The notes beneath the pieces were generated by a model. That model worked only from the letters and a program-made list of their open reading frames with translations, made no database searches and was not told the origin of the DNA. Below, one piece after another: positions 26,211-35,922 of a stretch of DNA of 64,000 nucleotides. The translations under genes were made by a program, and so were the position numbers. The number at the start of each line of letters is the position of its first letter. The stretch's first letter is position 1. The stretch covers positions 310,001 to 374,000 of the forward strand of contig NZ_FQVA01000002.1 of NCBI RefSeq assembly GCF_900129095.1. Direction: 5' to 3'. Source of the DNA: Microbulbifer donghaiensis (GTDB lineage Bacteria > Pseudomonadota > Gammaproteobacteria > Pseudomonadales > Cellvibrionaceae).

Positions 26211-26680
26211 ACCGATAACGCAGTCGTTTGCATTTTTCCCGCTGTTCTAGTTGCGCTACCGGACAGGAAAAGCTATCCAGTGCAGTGGATTCAGAACAGC
26301 CCCGCCTGACTGTTTCTGTACGAATCTCTGGCCCGCCACAGGCAGCAACCGATTTCGCGCGGCGACTGCCGGAGCAACTGCACCGCCTCGAATATGCTGT
26401 AACTAATTCACCGGCCACCTTGCTCAAAGGGATAGCATGAGTCACCTCGGCTGGGCGCTCGCGATTGCCCCACTCGCATACATACTGGTCCGCGTCCGGC
26501 AATAAAACTGGGTGGAGACGGTGACCACAGTTTTCCGCGCACATCGCTATCAGATGTCCGGCATTCCAGTACCGGCCAGTCGGTGACCCACAAGTCTGCA
26601 AAATCTGACTTGAATCGTGGTGATCGACCGCCGCGACTATACGATATGGGGACAATCCAATCGCTTGTAAGGAGAGTCTT
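26211..26680. other. Intergenic with a possible small overlapping ORF pair
   Basis: About 470 bases. A 70-codon frame from TTG 26228 to 26440 ends in an ATGA overlap with a 22-codon ATG frame (26437-26505). The first has no good ribosome site and no family likeness. Otherwise it holds the promoter for the ElaB-like gene. Confidence 0.4.
26437..26505 (+). CDS. Possible 22-residue single-helix membrane peptide
   Basis: ATG at 26437 is preceded by AAAGGG five bases upstream and opens a frame encoding a hydrophobic peptide (MSHLGWALAIAPLAYILVRV then RQ). The hydrophobic stretch is long enough to cross a membrane, with basic residues at the C-terminal side. No homolog is known to me, and a chance frame of this size is quite possible. 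Confidence 0.25.
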   Translation: MSHLGWALAIAPLAYILVRVRQ

Positions 26681-26929
26681 ATGGCGACCGCAAAATCTCC
26701 CTATGGCAATAGCCAGGAAAAGTTGAAACAGGCCTACCACCTAGCCGGTGAGGCTGCGCACGATGCGGCAGACAATCTTAAAGCGCGTGCAAAAACTTCC
26801 GTGGAGACAAACAAGAAGCGCGCGACTGATATGGCCGAAAGAGCGGAATCCTCAATTCGACAGCATCCTGTCCTGAGTGTTAGCTGCGCCTTCGCGGTTG
26901 GTTGGGTGATCGCAAAACTGTTGAAGTAG
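26681..26929 (+). CDS. ElaB/YqjD-like (DUF883) membrane-anchored protein
   Basis: The 82-residue protein has a long amphipathic helix rich in alanine and lysine (QEKLKQAYHLAGEAAHDAAD), a charged heptad region, and a C-terminal hydrophobic anchor (HPVLSVSCAFAVGWVIAKLL). This is the build of ElaB/YqjD/DUF883 proteins, which tail-anchor in the inner membrane and can bind ribosomes. An AGGAG sits seven bases before the ATG. The next two genes encode the usual YqjE- and YqjK-like partners. Confidence 0.82.
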   Translation: MATAKSPYGNSQEKLKQAYHLAGEAAHDAADNLKARAKTSVETNKKRATDMAERAESSIRQHPVLSVSCAFAVGWVIAKLLK

Positions 26930-26964
26930 CAACGATCAGTCAATGGCTGTGGGGAGCCTGATCA

Positions 26965-27453
26965 ATGGCAAACGCAAGAAAGCCCGAACATTCAGACGAG
27001 ACACCGGAACCGGCTGCGCAATCGCGCAGCCGGGACCAATTCAGCTCGCCACCTGAAGATGGAGATGACTCGGAACCCAGTGCGCTGGCACGCGCCGATG
27101 CCACGCTGACCCTGCTTTCCGCCTGGCTCACAAACTTCCAGGCACTGATGCGACTGGAATTCAGCCGCACGATTGCGGCCAGCAAGCGGATCATCGCCTT
27201 AAACCTGCTGCTGTTGCCTCTGGCGGTGACATTCGTGCTGAGCCTATGTGGCGGTGTCGGCCTGATCGGCTATCGGCTGTCGCAATCTGTCTATATTGGA
27301 TTTTTCGTCTTTATTCTGACACAGCTTGCAGTTCTGGCGGCGATTCTCCTCTACCAGAGAAAGTTGAGCTCGATGCTGGGCTTCGACGAAACCAAACGAC
27401 AGGCGCACCAGGCAAAAGAGGCATTGAGTGATGTCTTTGAGAGCTTTAAATAA
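26965..27453 (+). CDS. YqjE-like membrane protein (phage-holin superfamily III-like)
   Basis: The 162-residue protein has a disordered, charged N-terminus of about 45 residues, then two hydrophobic helices (about 75-97 and 105-130: LLLPLAVTFVLSLCGGVGLIGY and GFFVFILTQLAVLAAILLY) and a polar tail. This is the layout of YqjE-type proteins encoded between DUF883 and YqjK-like genes. Its role is unknown; it probably stabilises envelope or stress-related complexes. Its 3' end overlaps the next gene. Confidence 0.75.
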   Translation: MANARKPEHSDETPEPAAQSRSRDQFSSPPEDGDDSEPSALARADATLTLLSAWLTNFQALMRLEFSRTIAASKRIIALNLLLLPLAVTFVLSLCGGVGLIGYRLSQSVYIGFFVFILTQLAVLAAILLYQRKLSSMLGFDETKRQAHQAKEALSDVFESFK

Positions 27454-27673
27454 ACGTATTCAGAACTGCAGCCGGGACATGGACCGGCAGCGCAGCTGTG
27501 CGCAGCGATTGCTGAATCAACAGAAAAGCGATTTTCTTCAGCAGGTGCCGACCATTCCGCTGCCGGCCGCTATTGGCCTGGCGTTCGTCGGGGGTTTTGT
27601 CGCCGAGCGTATCCTTAAAACCTCGGCCCCCTCACGTCTGTGGCACTACTATCTGACCTGGCGGGCATTTTAA
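27431..27673 (+). CDS. YqjK-like small membrane-associated protein
   Basis: The 80-residue protein is basic at the start (MSLRALNKRIQNCSRDMDRQ) and has a hydrophobic helix near residues 45-62 (PLPAAIGLAFVGGFVAERIL), like YqjK. It overlaps the YqjE-like gene by 23 bases and probably shares its mRNA. ATG at 27431 has GAGG nine bases upstream; an adjacent GTG at 27428 could also be used. Confidence 0.7.
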   Translation: MSLRALNKRIQNCSRDMDRQRSCAQRLLNQQKSDFLQQVPTIPLPAAIGLAFVGGFVAERILKTSAPSRLWHYYLTWRAF

Positions 27674-27759
27674 TCCGGCAGTGGTAATCGCCCTCCACGT
27701 GCACGGACACCACCCTCCAAAGCCGCCACTTTGACCCCAGCGCCGGCTCCGCTAAAGTT

Positions 27760-28671
27760 ATGGCCGTAGCAACAGGTTCTACTGCCATGACTCCCAGTAC
27801 CCCAATCCCGGCCACGTCGGCACCAGCGCCCACGCAGCAGGCCCCCACGGCCGTTGAAGAGGCTGCGGAACGCCTCGCCGGATTTATCCACCGCCATCCG
27901 CGCCTGCTGATTCTCACCGGAGCCGGTGTCAGTACGGACTCCGGCATTCCGGACTACCGCGACCAACAAGGCGCCTGGAAACGCAAACAGCCAGTGCAGC
28001 ACCAGGATTTCATGGGAAGTGCGGCAACCCGCCAGCGCTATTGGGGACGCAGCCTGATTGGCTGGCCGGTGATTCGCAATTCCCGCCCCAATCCAGCCCA
28101 CCGCTATCTGGCGGAGCTGGAGCTACGGCAGCACACGGAGCTGCTGGTCACCCAGAATGTAGACCGGCTCCACCAGCGTGCGGGCAGTGAGCGGGTGCTC
28201 GACCTGCATGGACGCGCCGACCAGGTTGTGTGCATGGCCTGTGGTTATCGCTGCGATCGCCAGGAAGTGCACGATCGCTGTTTTTCACTGAATCCAGCCT
28301 TTCAGCAATATCAGGCCGCCACGGCGCCGGATGGCGACGCCGACCTGGAGGCGGATTTCAGCAATTTCCACGTCGCCGACTGCCCAGACTGCGGCGGCAT
28401 CCTGAAGCCGGATGTGGTTTTCTTTGGCGATAACGTACCCAAAGACCGCGTACAGCAAGCGCTGGATGCGCTGCAGGCCAGTGATGCGCTGCTGGTTATT
28501 GGCTCGTCACTGATGGTGTATTCCGGCTTTCGCTTCTGCCGTTATGCGCAGCAGTGGCACAAACCGATGGCGGCGCTGAATCTGGGCCGCACACGGGCTG
28601 ACGACCTCCTGGATCTCAAGCTAAATGCGCGTATTGCCGAAACACTGCGCATTGCACTGGCTCGTCTGTAG
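27760..28671 (+). CDS. Sir2-family NAD-dependent protein deacetylase
   Basis: The 303-residue protein has the sirtuin motifs GAGVSTDSGIPDYR, TQNVDRLHQRAG (catalytic region), LDLHGR with the catalytic histidine, and a zinc site made of CMACGY and CPDCGG. The C-terminal Rossmann part gives GSSLMVYSGFRF. It should remove acyl groups from lysines using NAD. The first about 30 residues are Thr/Pro/Ala-rich and unlike the core, so ATG at 27787 is a plausible alternative start. The zinc site is separated by a 45-residue insertion. Confidence 0.88.
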   Translation: MAVATGSTAMTPSTPIPATSAPAPTQQAPTAVEEAAERLAGFIHRHPRLLILTGAGVSTDSGIPDYRDQQGAWKRKQPVQHQDFMGSAATRQRYWGRSLIGWPVIRNSRPNPAHRYLAELELRQHTELLVTQNVDRLHQRAGSERVLDLHGRADQVVCMACGYRCDRQEVHDRCFSLNPAFQQYQAATAPDGDADLEADFSNFHVADCPDCGGILKPDVVFFGDNVPKDRVQQALDALQASDALLVIGSSLMVYSGFRFCRYAQQWHKPMAALNLGRTRADDLLDLKLNARIAETLRIALARL

Positions 28672-28960
28672 CGCGCCGAAAGCACATCGAAAACGCTCGC
28701 CAAACCTCGTCTCACACATCAGAGTCAGACGGCATCATGCACAGCATCTCCCCGTACGGCCCACAAAAAATTGGCACTTGGTTTGCCACGCAAGAACTGA
28801 TTTTTACCAAAATCTACTGACTGATCGCACGGCGCATATGCGCTTCGTCCTTCTAGATAGCTAATAAACCTGATCGTCCCAAGCGCCGGAGACTCCGCAT
28901 TACCACCTGCTAGCCGTGCGATCTCCAGCCCCATCAATAAGATCTGCATCGCCGAGTAAC
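28672..28960. other. Intergenic, nothing recognised
   Basis: About 290 bases between the sirtuin and the GNAT-like gene. The open frame at 28625-28864 runs through the sirtuin end and has no gene-like properties. Confidence 0.4.
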
Positions 28961-30160
28961 ATGGACATAATGGAAGAGATCAACGATACACGCACAGCAA
29001 CCAGACAAGCCTCGCCGCGTGTATATAGCCCCGAAGAAACGCGCCTGGACGTACCACAAGATCCGCTTATCGAACGCAGCGTGACCGGCGCGCGAACACT
29101 GCTCGAATCCTGGGAGCGAACTGACCACAATGGCGCTCCCCGCGTTGCACAGGCCGCGGCGAATTTTTATCTACCTTCCCTGCCCAAATGCCCGGGGCAC
29201 AACACGCCACATATCGTGCTGTGGGAAAAAGATGGATTACCCGACGGCATATTGATCGGACATCGCAGTGTCCGGCGATCCCGGCTATCGCTCGCCAAAA
29301 TCCCCATCCCGATGCCGCGCCTGCGCCGGCTGGAGGTCACCACCGGCGGGCTCGAAACACACTCCCGTGAAACCGCCCGCCGCCAGGCGGCATATCTGCG
29401 CCGGCTCCTGAGATCCCGCGAATTCGACTGCATTACGATTTGCAACTTGCCACTGGATAGCGAAATTGGCCGTATCCTGAACGGCGGGCTGAGATTCCCC
29501 GGCGATGGCAAGCCCGACGTTGCAGGCCACTGGTTCACTGAACTGACCGACGAACGCGGGCACCCCATCGTCTCTCATTCCGCAAAAACACGCGGCTCCT
29601 TTCGGCGCATGGACCGCAAACTGTGCAAGTTGTTTGCTGACCGGGTGGAACTGCGCGAATTCCACGCTCCTGACCAGGTAAAGGAATTCATCTCTGCGGC
29701 GGCGCGAATCGGCGAGTGTAGCTACCAGCACGCTATGGGTGTCGGTGTGCAAAATGATGCATCGTGGCGCGAAAAACTCAGGCTTTACGCAGATTACGGC
29801 AGCCTGCGCGCCTACCTGCTGGTGGGCGATGGCAAACCCCTGGCCTACGCGGTGGGCGCTCTGTGGGGCAATACCTATTCGGGAATTGCGACTTCTTTCC
29901 TGCCGGAGTTTGCCACTGTATCACCCGGAGGCTATCTGCTCCGCAGGATGATCGAACAATTTCAACAGGCGGGCATTCGCTGGTTCGACCTTGGAGTTCC
30001 GGACTACGACTACAAGAAAGTCTACGGCACCCTGCGACGGGAAGTCGCAACATTTTGTTTTTTTGCAACAACACCGGCAGCAAAGACGGCGACCTTACTC
30101 GATAGCGGCGTCGCGAACTTACGGAAAACCGTGCGTCGCTTACGATCGAGCAAGGAGTGA
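28961..30160 (+). CDS. GNAT-fold protein of the FemAB/CelD-like type
   Basis: The 399-residue protein carries a CelD/FemAB-like acetyltransferase domain in its C-terminal half (residues about 190-360): RGSFRRMDRKLCKLF, ISAAARIGECSYQHAM, LLVGDGKPLAYAVGALWGN, and FDLGVPDYDYKKVYG. Such enzymes transfer acyl groups in the cytoplasm, often in polysaccharide or peptidoglycan work; the substrate is unknown. The N-terminal 30 residues look disordered. Candidate starts are ATG 28961 and 28970, both with weak ribosome sites. Confidence 0.72.
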   Translation: MDIMEEINDTRTATRQASPRVYSPEETRLDVPQDPLIERSVTGARTLLESWERTDHNGAPRVAQAAANFYLPSLPKCPGHNTPHIVLWEKDGLPDGILIGHRSVRRSRLSLAKIPIPMPRLRRLEVTTGGLETHSRETARRQAAYLRRLLRSREFDCITICNLPLDSEIGRILNGGLRFPGDGKPDVAGHWFTELTDERGHPIVSHSAKTRGSFRRMDRKLCKLFADRVELREFHAPDQVKEFISAAARIGECSYQHAMGVGVQNDASWREKLRLYADYGSLRAYLLVGDGKPLAYAVGALWGNTYSGIATSFLPEFATVSPGGYLLRRMIEQFQQAGIRWFDLGVPDYDYKKVYGTLRREVATFCFFATTPAAKTATLLDSGVANLRKTVRRLRSSKE

Positions 30161-30322
30161 CATGCCGGTTGCGGCGCGAATTGCGGCGGTAAAATACAAG
30201 TTGCCAACTGCGCGCTCCTGCATCGGCGCCCCCGTGTGATTCGATGATCCCATGCATCCCACGGGCCATTTATCGCGGGCATCCACCGCCGTCAAATAGC
30301 GCTCGTCCGGCGATCACCCCAA

Positions 30323-31201
30323 TTAACTATCTTCACTATCGCCGAGCTTATCCTGGGTGCGGGTTTCGAAATCTGAGGCGTGATGGCGCTCGTGCAACTG
30401 GGAACTCGGTTCGCCCCAGGTGCGATTGACCATGCGGCCGAGCTGCACTGCGGGTCGCTCGGCAATCTCTTCGGCCCAACGCACCACATTTTTGTAGGCG
30501 TGCGCCTCGAGGAATTCGGCTGCCTCATAGACCTTGTTCTTGACCAGTGCGCCGTACCAGGGCCAGATCGCCATATCGGCAATGGTGTATTCACGGCCGG
30601 CGATGTACTGGTGCTCGGCCAACTGCCGGTCCAGCACGTCCAGCTGCCGCTTCACCTCCATGGCATAGCGGTCGATCGGGTACTCATATTTTTCCGGCGC
30701 ATAGGCATAGAAATGGCCGAAACCGCCGCCGAGAAACGGTGTACTACCCATCTGCCAGAACAGCCAGTTCAGCGTCTCCGTGCGCTGCGCCGGTGTGTGC
30801 GGCAGGAAGGCGCCGAATTTCTCTGCCAGGTAGAGCAGGATGGAGCCGGACTCGAACACCCGAATCGGCGGGTGCATGCTCTGGTCCACCAGCGCCGGAA
30901 TCTTGGAGTTGGGGTTGATGTCGACGAAACCGCTGCTGAACTGATGCCCCTCGGAGATATCGATCAGGTAGGCATCGTATTCGGCGCCATCCTGCCCCAG
31001 CGCCAGCAGCTCCTCCAGCATGATGGTCACCTTTACCCCGTTGGGTGTTCCCAGCGAATACAGCTGCAGCGGGTGCTTACCCACAGGAAGCGCCTTGTCG
31101 TGGGTCGGGCCGGCGATGGGGCGATTGATATTCGCAAACTGCCCGCCGCTGGCTTTGTCCCAGGTCCAGACTCTGGGCGGGGTGTAGGTTTTGTCCGTCA
31201 T
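30323..31201 (-). CDS. yghU: Glutathione S-transferase-like disulfide-bond oxidoreductase
   Basis: The 292-residue protein starts MTDKTYTPPRVWTWDKASGG, the typical YghU N-terminal extension, then a thioredoxin-like GST domain (VKVTIMLEELLALG) with INPNSKIPALVD and RVFESGSILLYLAEKFG, and an all-helical C-terminal domain ending in IADMAIWPWYG. YghU-type proteins bind two glutathiones and reduce disulfides. ATG at 31201 gives the family's usual length; the residues up to 31279 are not conserved-looking. It is a single gene, leftward. Confidence 0.9.
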   Translation of the reverse strand: MTDKTYTPPRVWTWDKASGGQFANINRPIAGPTHDKALPVGKHPLQLYSLGTPNGVKVTIMLEELLALGQDGAEYDAYLIDISEGHQFSSGFVDINPNSKIPALVDQSMHPPIRVFESGSILLYLAEKFGAFLPHTPAQRTETLNWLFWQMGSTPFLGGGFGHFYAYAPEKYEYPIDRYAMEVKRQLDVLDRQLAEHQYIAGREYTIADMAIWPWYGALVKNKVYEAAEFLEAHAYKNVVRWAEEIAERPAVQLGRMVNRTWGEPSSQLHERHHASDFETRTQDKLGDSEDS

Positions 31202-31430
31202 ACATTGACTCCGCTTTGATGTATTTGGCCGACCGTGTGCACCGAACAGAATATACCGGCCGATGCAGCCCACTGACATACGAATACTGCCACAGGGAAT
31301 AGCCAGTTATACCAGTTCGGGCCTGAGGCCCGCGGTGACACGGGGTCACCGGCGAGTGGCAACATATCGCGAAACATCAAACGCCGTCATTGCTCAATAC
31401 TGGAAAAGAATTGCGGAGATCTGCGCTAGA
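31202..31430. other. Intergenic with two small hairpins
   Basis: CGGGCCT-G-AGGCCCG (31318-31332) and GGTGAC-ACGGG-GTCACC (31334-31350) lie between the acetyltransferase stop and the YghU start. They may end the leftward acetyltransferase transcript, but no T tract follows. Confidence 0.4.
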
Positions 31431-32291
31431 TCACCCCAACTCAAACGTGGTGATACCGTAGATCCTTTCCATCGGCTGCTGCGGGTCTTCGCCTGAATAC
31501 ATGCGCGCAGTCTCAAACACCATCTCCATCTTGTGCCGCTCTACCAGTGCCAGGGCGTGCGCATTCGATTCAGGAATGTCCAGAAATACCTGCCGACCTG
31601 TCGGCACACTGGCCGTCAGCGCCTGATAGAGCCGCTCGGCAATGTCGGAGTTGTCCGCGAACAACGGCCCTATCTTGTAGCCTTCCTGGCAGGTGCGCAG
31701 CACCCCGTAGCCGCGCAACTGTTCGTCCTCGACGCACCCGAGCGCCACCGAGTCCGGCTGGTTGATCCAGACACGCAGGAAGGCATCGCGCGGCCCGGGA
31801 AACAACTGCCGATCGTAGGCCACCAGGCTATCGAAGGGCACCCAGGACAGCGGCACGACCGCGTGCGTGTCCGGTGCCGCGCCGACCGCCTGTCCGGTCA
31901 GCCCGAGGTAGCGCATATTGCGGTAGGCGAGTATGAAGCCGGATTTGCGGTAGCTTTCCTGCATGGCAACCACCCCATCGAGGCCCATGTTTCGCTGCCC
32001 CAGATGCTCCATCGCCACCCTGGCGAGTTGCTCCCCATAACCCTCACCGCGGTGCGCGGGATCGACGATATAGAGGCCGAGAAAGCCGAAATCCTCGCCA
32101 TAGCGCACAGCGGAAACACAGCCAACGGGCTGGTCGTCGAGCAGGCCGAGAAAGAAACCCTGGGGATCCGCCGCATAGAAGCAGCCGGCATCGTGCAGCC
32201 CCGGATTCCACCCCTCCCGCGCGGCCCATTGCAGCGCGATGTTCAGTTCGGATGGTTCCATGGGCCTGATGGTGAACCTGGAAGTTGCCAT
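31431..32291 (-). CDS. GNAT N-acetyltransferase with C-terminal Acetyltransf_18-like domain
   Basis: The 286-residue protein has two parts: an N-terminal GNAT domain (residues about 5-130) whose acetyl-CoA loop is VDPAHRGEGYGEQLARVAM, and a C-terminal YitH-like second domain with PLSWVPFDSLVAYDRQLFPG and AAVDPV-type framework such as GYKIGPLFADNSDIAERLYQ. Cytoplasmic enzyme of unknown substrate. ATG at 32291 has GGGAGG nine bases upstream. It is divergent from the Rnf operon. Confidence 0.83.
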   Translation of the reverse strand: MATSRFTIRPMEPSELNIALQWAAREGWNPGLHDAGCFYAADPQGFFLGLLDDQPVGCVSAVRYGEDFGFLGLYIVDPAHRGEGYGEQLARVAMEHLGQRNMGLDGVVAMQESYRKSGFILAYRNMRYLGLTGQAVGAAPDTHAVVPLSWVPFDSLVAYDRQLFPGPRDAFLRVWINQPDSVALGCVEDEQLRGYGVLRTCQEGYKIGPLFADNSDIAERLYQALTASVPTGRQVFLDIPESNAHALALVERHKMEMVFETARMYSGEDPQQPMERIYGITTFELG

Positions 32292-32533
32292 ATCAGAGCG
32301 CCTCCCGCCGCAAATTAACAACTCCCATTTATTATGGTCGTCGTCGCAGTGACGGCAGTGAACCGCACCAATTCGGCGCCCGTGTTGAAGGCACCCCGGC
32401 ACTCCCCCATAATACCGGCCCTGCGCGGCATTCCACGGTCGCTCGAGGCCCGGTGCTAGTCTGATTAGGCACCGAACGGCTTTCCGACCTCGGTTCGCAA
32501 TACCTCCGCCGCACGATTCAAACCGGACTATCT
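32292..32533. other. Divergent promoter region of the acetyltransferase gene and rsx operon
   Basis: About 240 bases without a gene. I could not pick a clear promoter for the Rnf operon, and rsxA lacks a strong ribosome site. Confidence 0.45.
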
Positions 32534-33109
32534 ATGACCGAATTTGCCGTCATCCTGCTCAGTACCATTCTGGTCAACAACTATGTGTTGGTGCAGTTTC
32601 TCGGCCTGTGCCCGTTTATGGGGGTTTCCAACAAGCTGGAGACTGCGGTGGGCATGGCGGGGGCGACCACCTTCGTACTGACGCTGGCGTCCATCTGCTC
32701 CTATCTGGTGAACACCTACCTGCTGGAGCCATTCGGTATCGAATACCTGCGCACCATCTCTTTCATCCTGGTAATTGCCGTGGTGGTGCAGTTCGCGCGC
32801 ATGTTTATCGAGAAGACCAGCCCGCTGATGTACAAGGTCCTGGGCGTCTTCCTGCCACTGATCACCACCAACTGTGCGGTGCTCGGCGTCGCCCTGCAGA
32901 ACACCATGAAGGCGCACACCTTCGTGCAGTCCACCCTCTATGGTTTTGGCGCCGCCGTGGGTTTCTCACTGGTGTTGATCCTGTTTTCCTCGATGCGCGA
33001 GCGACTCTTCGCCGCGGATGTACCGGTGCCGTTCAAAGGCGCTGCGATCGGCATGATCACTGCCGGTCTGATGTCGCTGGCCTTCATGGGCTTCAGCGGA
33101 CTGGTTTAG
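32534..33109 (+). CDS. rsxA: Rnf/Rsx electron transport complex subunit A
   Basis: The 191-residue membrane protein has six transmembrane helices and the family motifs [20 protein letters not shown] and [15 protein letters not shown]. RsxA pairs with RsxE in the membrane core of the Rnf complex, which couples electron flow from NADH to ferredoxin with ion transport, or keeps SoxR reduced in E. coli. Length equals E. coli RsxA. First gene of rsxABCDGE, which follow closely with overlaps, so all six subunits should be made from one mRNA. Confidence 0.95.
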   Translation: MTEFAVILLSTILVNNYVLVQFLGLCPFMGVSNKLETAVGMAGATTFVLTLASICSYLVNTYLLEPFGIEYLRTISFILVIAVVVQFARMFIEKTSPLMYKVLGVFLPLITTNCAVLGVALQNTMKAHTFVQSTLYGFGAAVGFSLVLILFSSMRERLFAADVPVPFKGAAIGMITAGLMSLAFMGFSGLV

Positions 33110-33118
33110 GGTTGCGCG

Positions 33119-33760
33119 ATGCTGGACTGGCTTAACGAAATCTCCACACCACTCCTGATTCTCGGCGGTATGGCGCTGGCCTTTGGCGCGCTGCTGGGAT
33201 TTGCCGCCGTGCGCTTCAAGGTGGAAGGCGATCCGCTGGTAGAACAGGTGGATGCGCTGCTGCCGCAGACCCAGTGCGGCCAGTGCGGTTACCCCGGCTG
33301 CCGCCCCTACGCCGAGGCAATCGTGCATGGCGATGCCATCAACAAGTGCCCGCCCGGCGGCCAGGCGACGATCAACGAGCTGGCCAACCTGCTCGATATG
33401 GAGCCGATGCCGCTGGACGCCGAGCACGGTGTCGAAGACGTAAAAAAGGTGGCCTTTATCCGCGAGGCCGAGTGCATCGGCTGTACCAAGTGCATCCAGG
33501 CCTGCCCGGTGGATGCCATCGCCGGTGCGGCCAAATATATGCATACGGTGATCGTCGACGAGTGCACCGGCTGCGACCTGTGTGTCGAGCCCTGCCCGGT
33601 GGACTGTATCGATATGGTGCCGCTGGAATCCTCCCTGCAAGACTGGCACCCGGATAAGCCCATCGACGGCGTGCAGCTGATCGCCAGCGACAGGCCGCAG
33701 CGCGGGACCATCACCAGTGATAGCGCCCGCGGCGGCAACAATAAGAGGGACGCAGCTTGA
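33119..33760 (+). CDS. rsxB: Rnf/Rsx complex subunit B, ferredoxin-type Fe-S protein
   Basis: The 213-residue protein has an N-terminal membrane helix ([19 protein letters not shown] region), an Fe-S motif [14 protein letters not shown] plus CPPGG, and two 4Fe-4S ferredoxin clusters: [16 protein letters not shown] and [16 protein letters not shown]. It accepts electrons inside the complex. It starts 9 bases after rsxA and overlaps rsxC through TTGA (33757-33760). The C-terminal tail of about 35 residues is polar and basic. Confidence 0.95.
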   Translation: MLDWLNEISTPLLILGGMALAFGALLGFAAVRFKVEGDPLVEQVDALLPQTQCGQCGYPGCRPYAEAIVHGDAINKCPPGGQATINELANLLDMEPMPLDAEHGVEDVKKVAFIREAECIGCTKCIQACPVDAIAGAAKYMHTVIVDECTGCDLCVEPCPVDCIDMVPLESSLQDWHPDKPIDGVQLIASDRPQRGTITSDSARGGNNKRDAA

Positions 33761-35922
33761 GCCCGGAACAGGAAAAGGTCAGCGCCACACAACAAAGAGA
33801 AGAGCGCCGGCAGTCAGTCGAGGAGCGCCGCGCTGCCCGTGAGCAGATGCTGATCGCCAGTGAAAAGGCGCGCGAGCTGCGCCCGAACGACTTCCCCGGT
33901 GGCGTGCACCCGCCGGAAAACAAGCACCAGTCCACCGGCGAACCCATCGGCTCCATTGCACTGGCGGAGGACCTGGTCGTGCCGCTGCTGCAGGGAGCCG
34001 GCGCCACCTCACTGCCGCTGGTAAATCTCGGCGACTATGTGATGAAAGGCCAGAAGATCGCCGAGGCGGACGGCCTGATCAGCTGCCCTGTGCACGCACC
34101 CAGCTCCGGCAAGGTAGTGGCCATCGAACCCTGCGCGGTGCCGCACCCTTCCGGCATGCCGGCGGACAGCATCGTGATCCGCACCGACGGCGAGGAACGC
34201 TGGTGCGAACTCGAGCCCTGTGAGGACTTCCGCCAGCTCGAGCCGGTAGAACTGCTGGAAAAGATCCGCGAATGCGGCATCGCCGGCATGGGCGGCGCCG
34301 GCTTTCCCACCGCGGTCAAACTGGATCCCCACGGCGGCGCCGAGATCGATACCTTGATCGTCAACGGCACCGAGTGCGAACCCTATATCACCGCCGACGA
34401 CATGCTGATGCGCGAACGCGCCGCGGAGATCATTGCCGGTGTAAAAATACTCGCCTATATCCTCGACGAGCCGGAGCGGGTGCTGATCGGCATCGAGGAC
34501 AACAAGCCGGAGGCGATCGCGGCCATGCGCGAGGCGGCGAAGGACACCCGCTTCGATATCGTCGTCTTCCCGACCAAGTACCCGTCCGGTGGCGAAAAGC
34601 AGCTGATCCAGATACTTACCGGGCGCGAGGTACCCAACCAGGGCCTGCCCGCCAATGTCGGTATCGTCTGCCAGAACGTGGGCACCGCCCGCGCGGTATA
34701 CCGCGCAGTGCGCTTCGGCGAGCCGCTGATCAGCCGCGTCACCACCGTGGTGGGCGAAGCGCTGGAGCGGAGCCGCAATATCGATGTGCCGATCGGCACC
34801 CCCATTCACCATATTCTCCAGCAACACGGCGCCCATCGCGGGCGAATGCAGAAAGTGATCATCGGTGGCCCGATGATGGGTTACACCATCGACGACGAAA
34901 ACGCCCCGGTGATCAAGACCACCAACTGCATTCTGGTGCCCACCGCGGAGGAGCTGCCGCCCTCGCCGCCGGCCAAGGCCTGTATTCGCTGCGGCTTCTG
35001 TGCCGAGGCCTGCCCGGCCTCATTGCTGCCGCAGCAGCTGTACTGGTATGCGCGCGTCGAGGATCGCGAGAAACTGCAGGCCTATAACCTGTTCGACTGT
35101 ATCGAGTGCGGCGCCTGTTCCTATGTATGCCCCAGCACCATTCCGCTGGTGCAGTACTACCGCGCCGCCAAGGGCGATATCCGCATCGCCGAGGCGGAAA
35201 AGGAAAAATCCGACCGCGCCCGCGACCGCTTCGAGTTTCGCAAACTGCGCCTCGAGAAGGCGGAAAAGGACAAGGAAGCCAAGCGCGAAGCGCGGCGCAA
35301 GGCCGCCGAGCAGGCCCGCCAGCAGCGCGAACAGAGCCCCGAATCGCCGCAGGCCACTGCCGGGCGACAGGACGCCGACATGGTTGCCGCCGCCCTGGCG
35401 CGGGTAAAGGCCCGCCAGGAAGATCCACAGCAGCAGCTGGCCCGCGCCCAGCGTTCGCTGACCAGCGCCGAGGGCCGCGTCGAGCGCCTGCGCGGCAAGC
35501 TGGAAGGGGCCGAGGGCAGTCAGCGCGACCAGCTGGCGGCACAGCTCAAGGCGGCCGAGCTGAAACTGCAGGAAGCGCGACAGAAGCTGGACCAGGTGCA
35601 AGCCAAGCCCTCCGCGGCGGCGGATGCCGTCGAGGTGCAGGGCGCCGTCGCAGCGCCGGAAGAGAAGTCCAAGGCGCAGATGGCCATCGAGAAAGCCAAA
35701 GCCGCGGCCGCAGCCCGCGCCAGCATGACTGATGCGGACAAACTGGCCGCCGATATCGAGGCGCTGAAAGCGCGCGTGGCCAAGGCCGAGGCACGACTGG
35801 AAAAAGCCCGCGCAGAAAATGACAGCAACGTCAGCGCCTTCGAGGCGGCACAGGAAAAGATGCAGAGCAAACTGGAAGAGAAGATGCGCGAGCAGAATCA
35901 GCAGCTGGGTGGGGAAAAATAA
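33757..35922 (+). CDS. rsxC: Rnf/Rsx complex subunit C with long coiled-coil C-terminus
   Basis: The 721-residue protein has the NADH/FMN-binding Rnf core ([29 protein letters not shown]), two 4Fe-4S clusters ([23 protein letters not shown], then [13 protein letters not shown]) near residues 408-455, and a C-terminal about 240 residues of charged Ala/Lys/Glu-rich coiled coil. Such tails are usual in gammaproteobacterial RsxC but vary in length. It starts with TTG (33757), preceded by GAGGGACGC, and overlaps the rsxB stop. Confidence 0.94.
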   Translation: MSPEQEKVSATQQREERRQSVEERRAAREQMLIASEKARELRPNDFPGGVHPPENKHQSTGEPIGSIALAEDLVVPLLQGAGATSLPLVNLGDYVMKGQKIAEADGLISCPVHAPSSGKVVAIEPCAVPHPSGMPADSIVIRTDGEERWCELEPCEDFRQLEPVELLEKIRECGIAGMGGAGFPTAVKLDPHGGAEIDTLIVNGTECEPYITADDMLMRERAAEIIAGVKILAYILDEPERVLIGIEDNKPEAIAAMREAAKDTRFDIVVFPTKYPSGGEKQLIQILTGREVPNQGLPANVGIVCQNVGTARAVYRAVRFGEPLISRVTTVVGEALERSRNIDVPIGTPIHHILQQHGAHRGRMQKVIIGGPMMGYTIDDENAPVIKTTNCILVPTAEELPPSPPAKACIRCGFCAEACPASLLPQQLYWYARVEDREKLQAYNLFDCIECGACSYVCPSTIPLVQYYRAAKGDIRIAEAEKEKSDRARDRFEFRKLRLEKAEKDKEAKREARRKAAEQARQQREQSPESPQATAGRQDADMVAAALARVKARQEDPQQQLARAQRSLTSAEGRVERLRGKLEGAEGSQRDQLAAQLKAAELKLQEARQKLDQVQAKPSAAADAVEVQGAVAAPEEKSKAQMAIEKAKAAAAARASMTDADKLAADIEALKARVAKAEARLEKARAENDSNVSAFEAAQEKMQSKLEEKMREQNQQLGGEK

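Noticed and set aside
28625-28864. 79-codon frame overlapping the sirtuin end
   Set aside because: Shares the sirtuin's DNA in another frame and has no domain.
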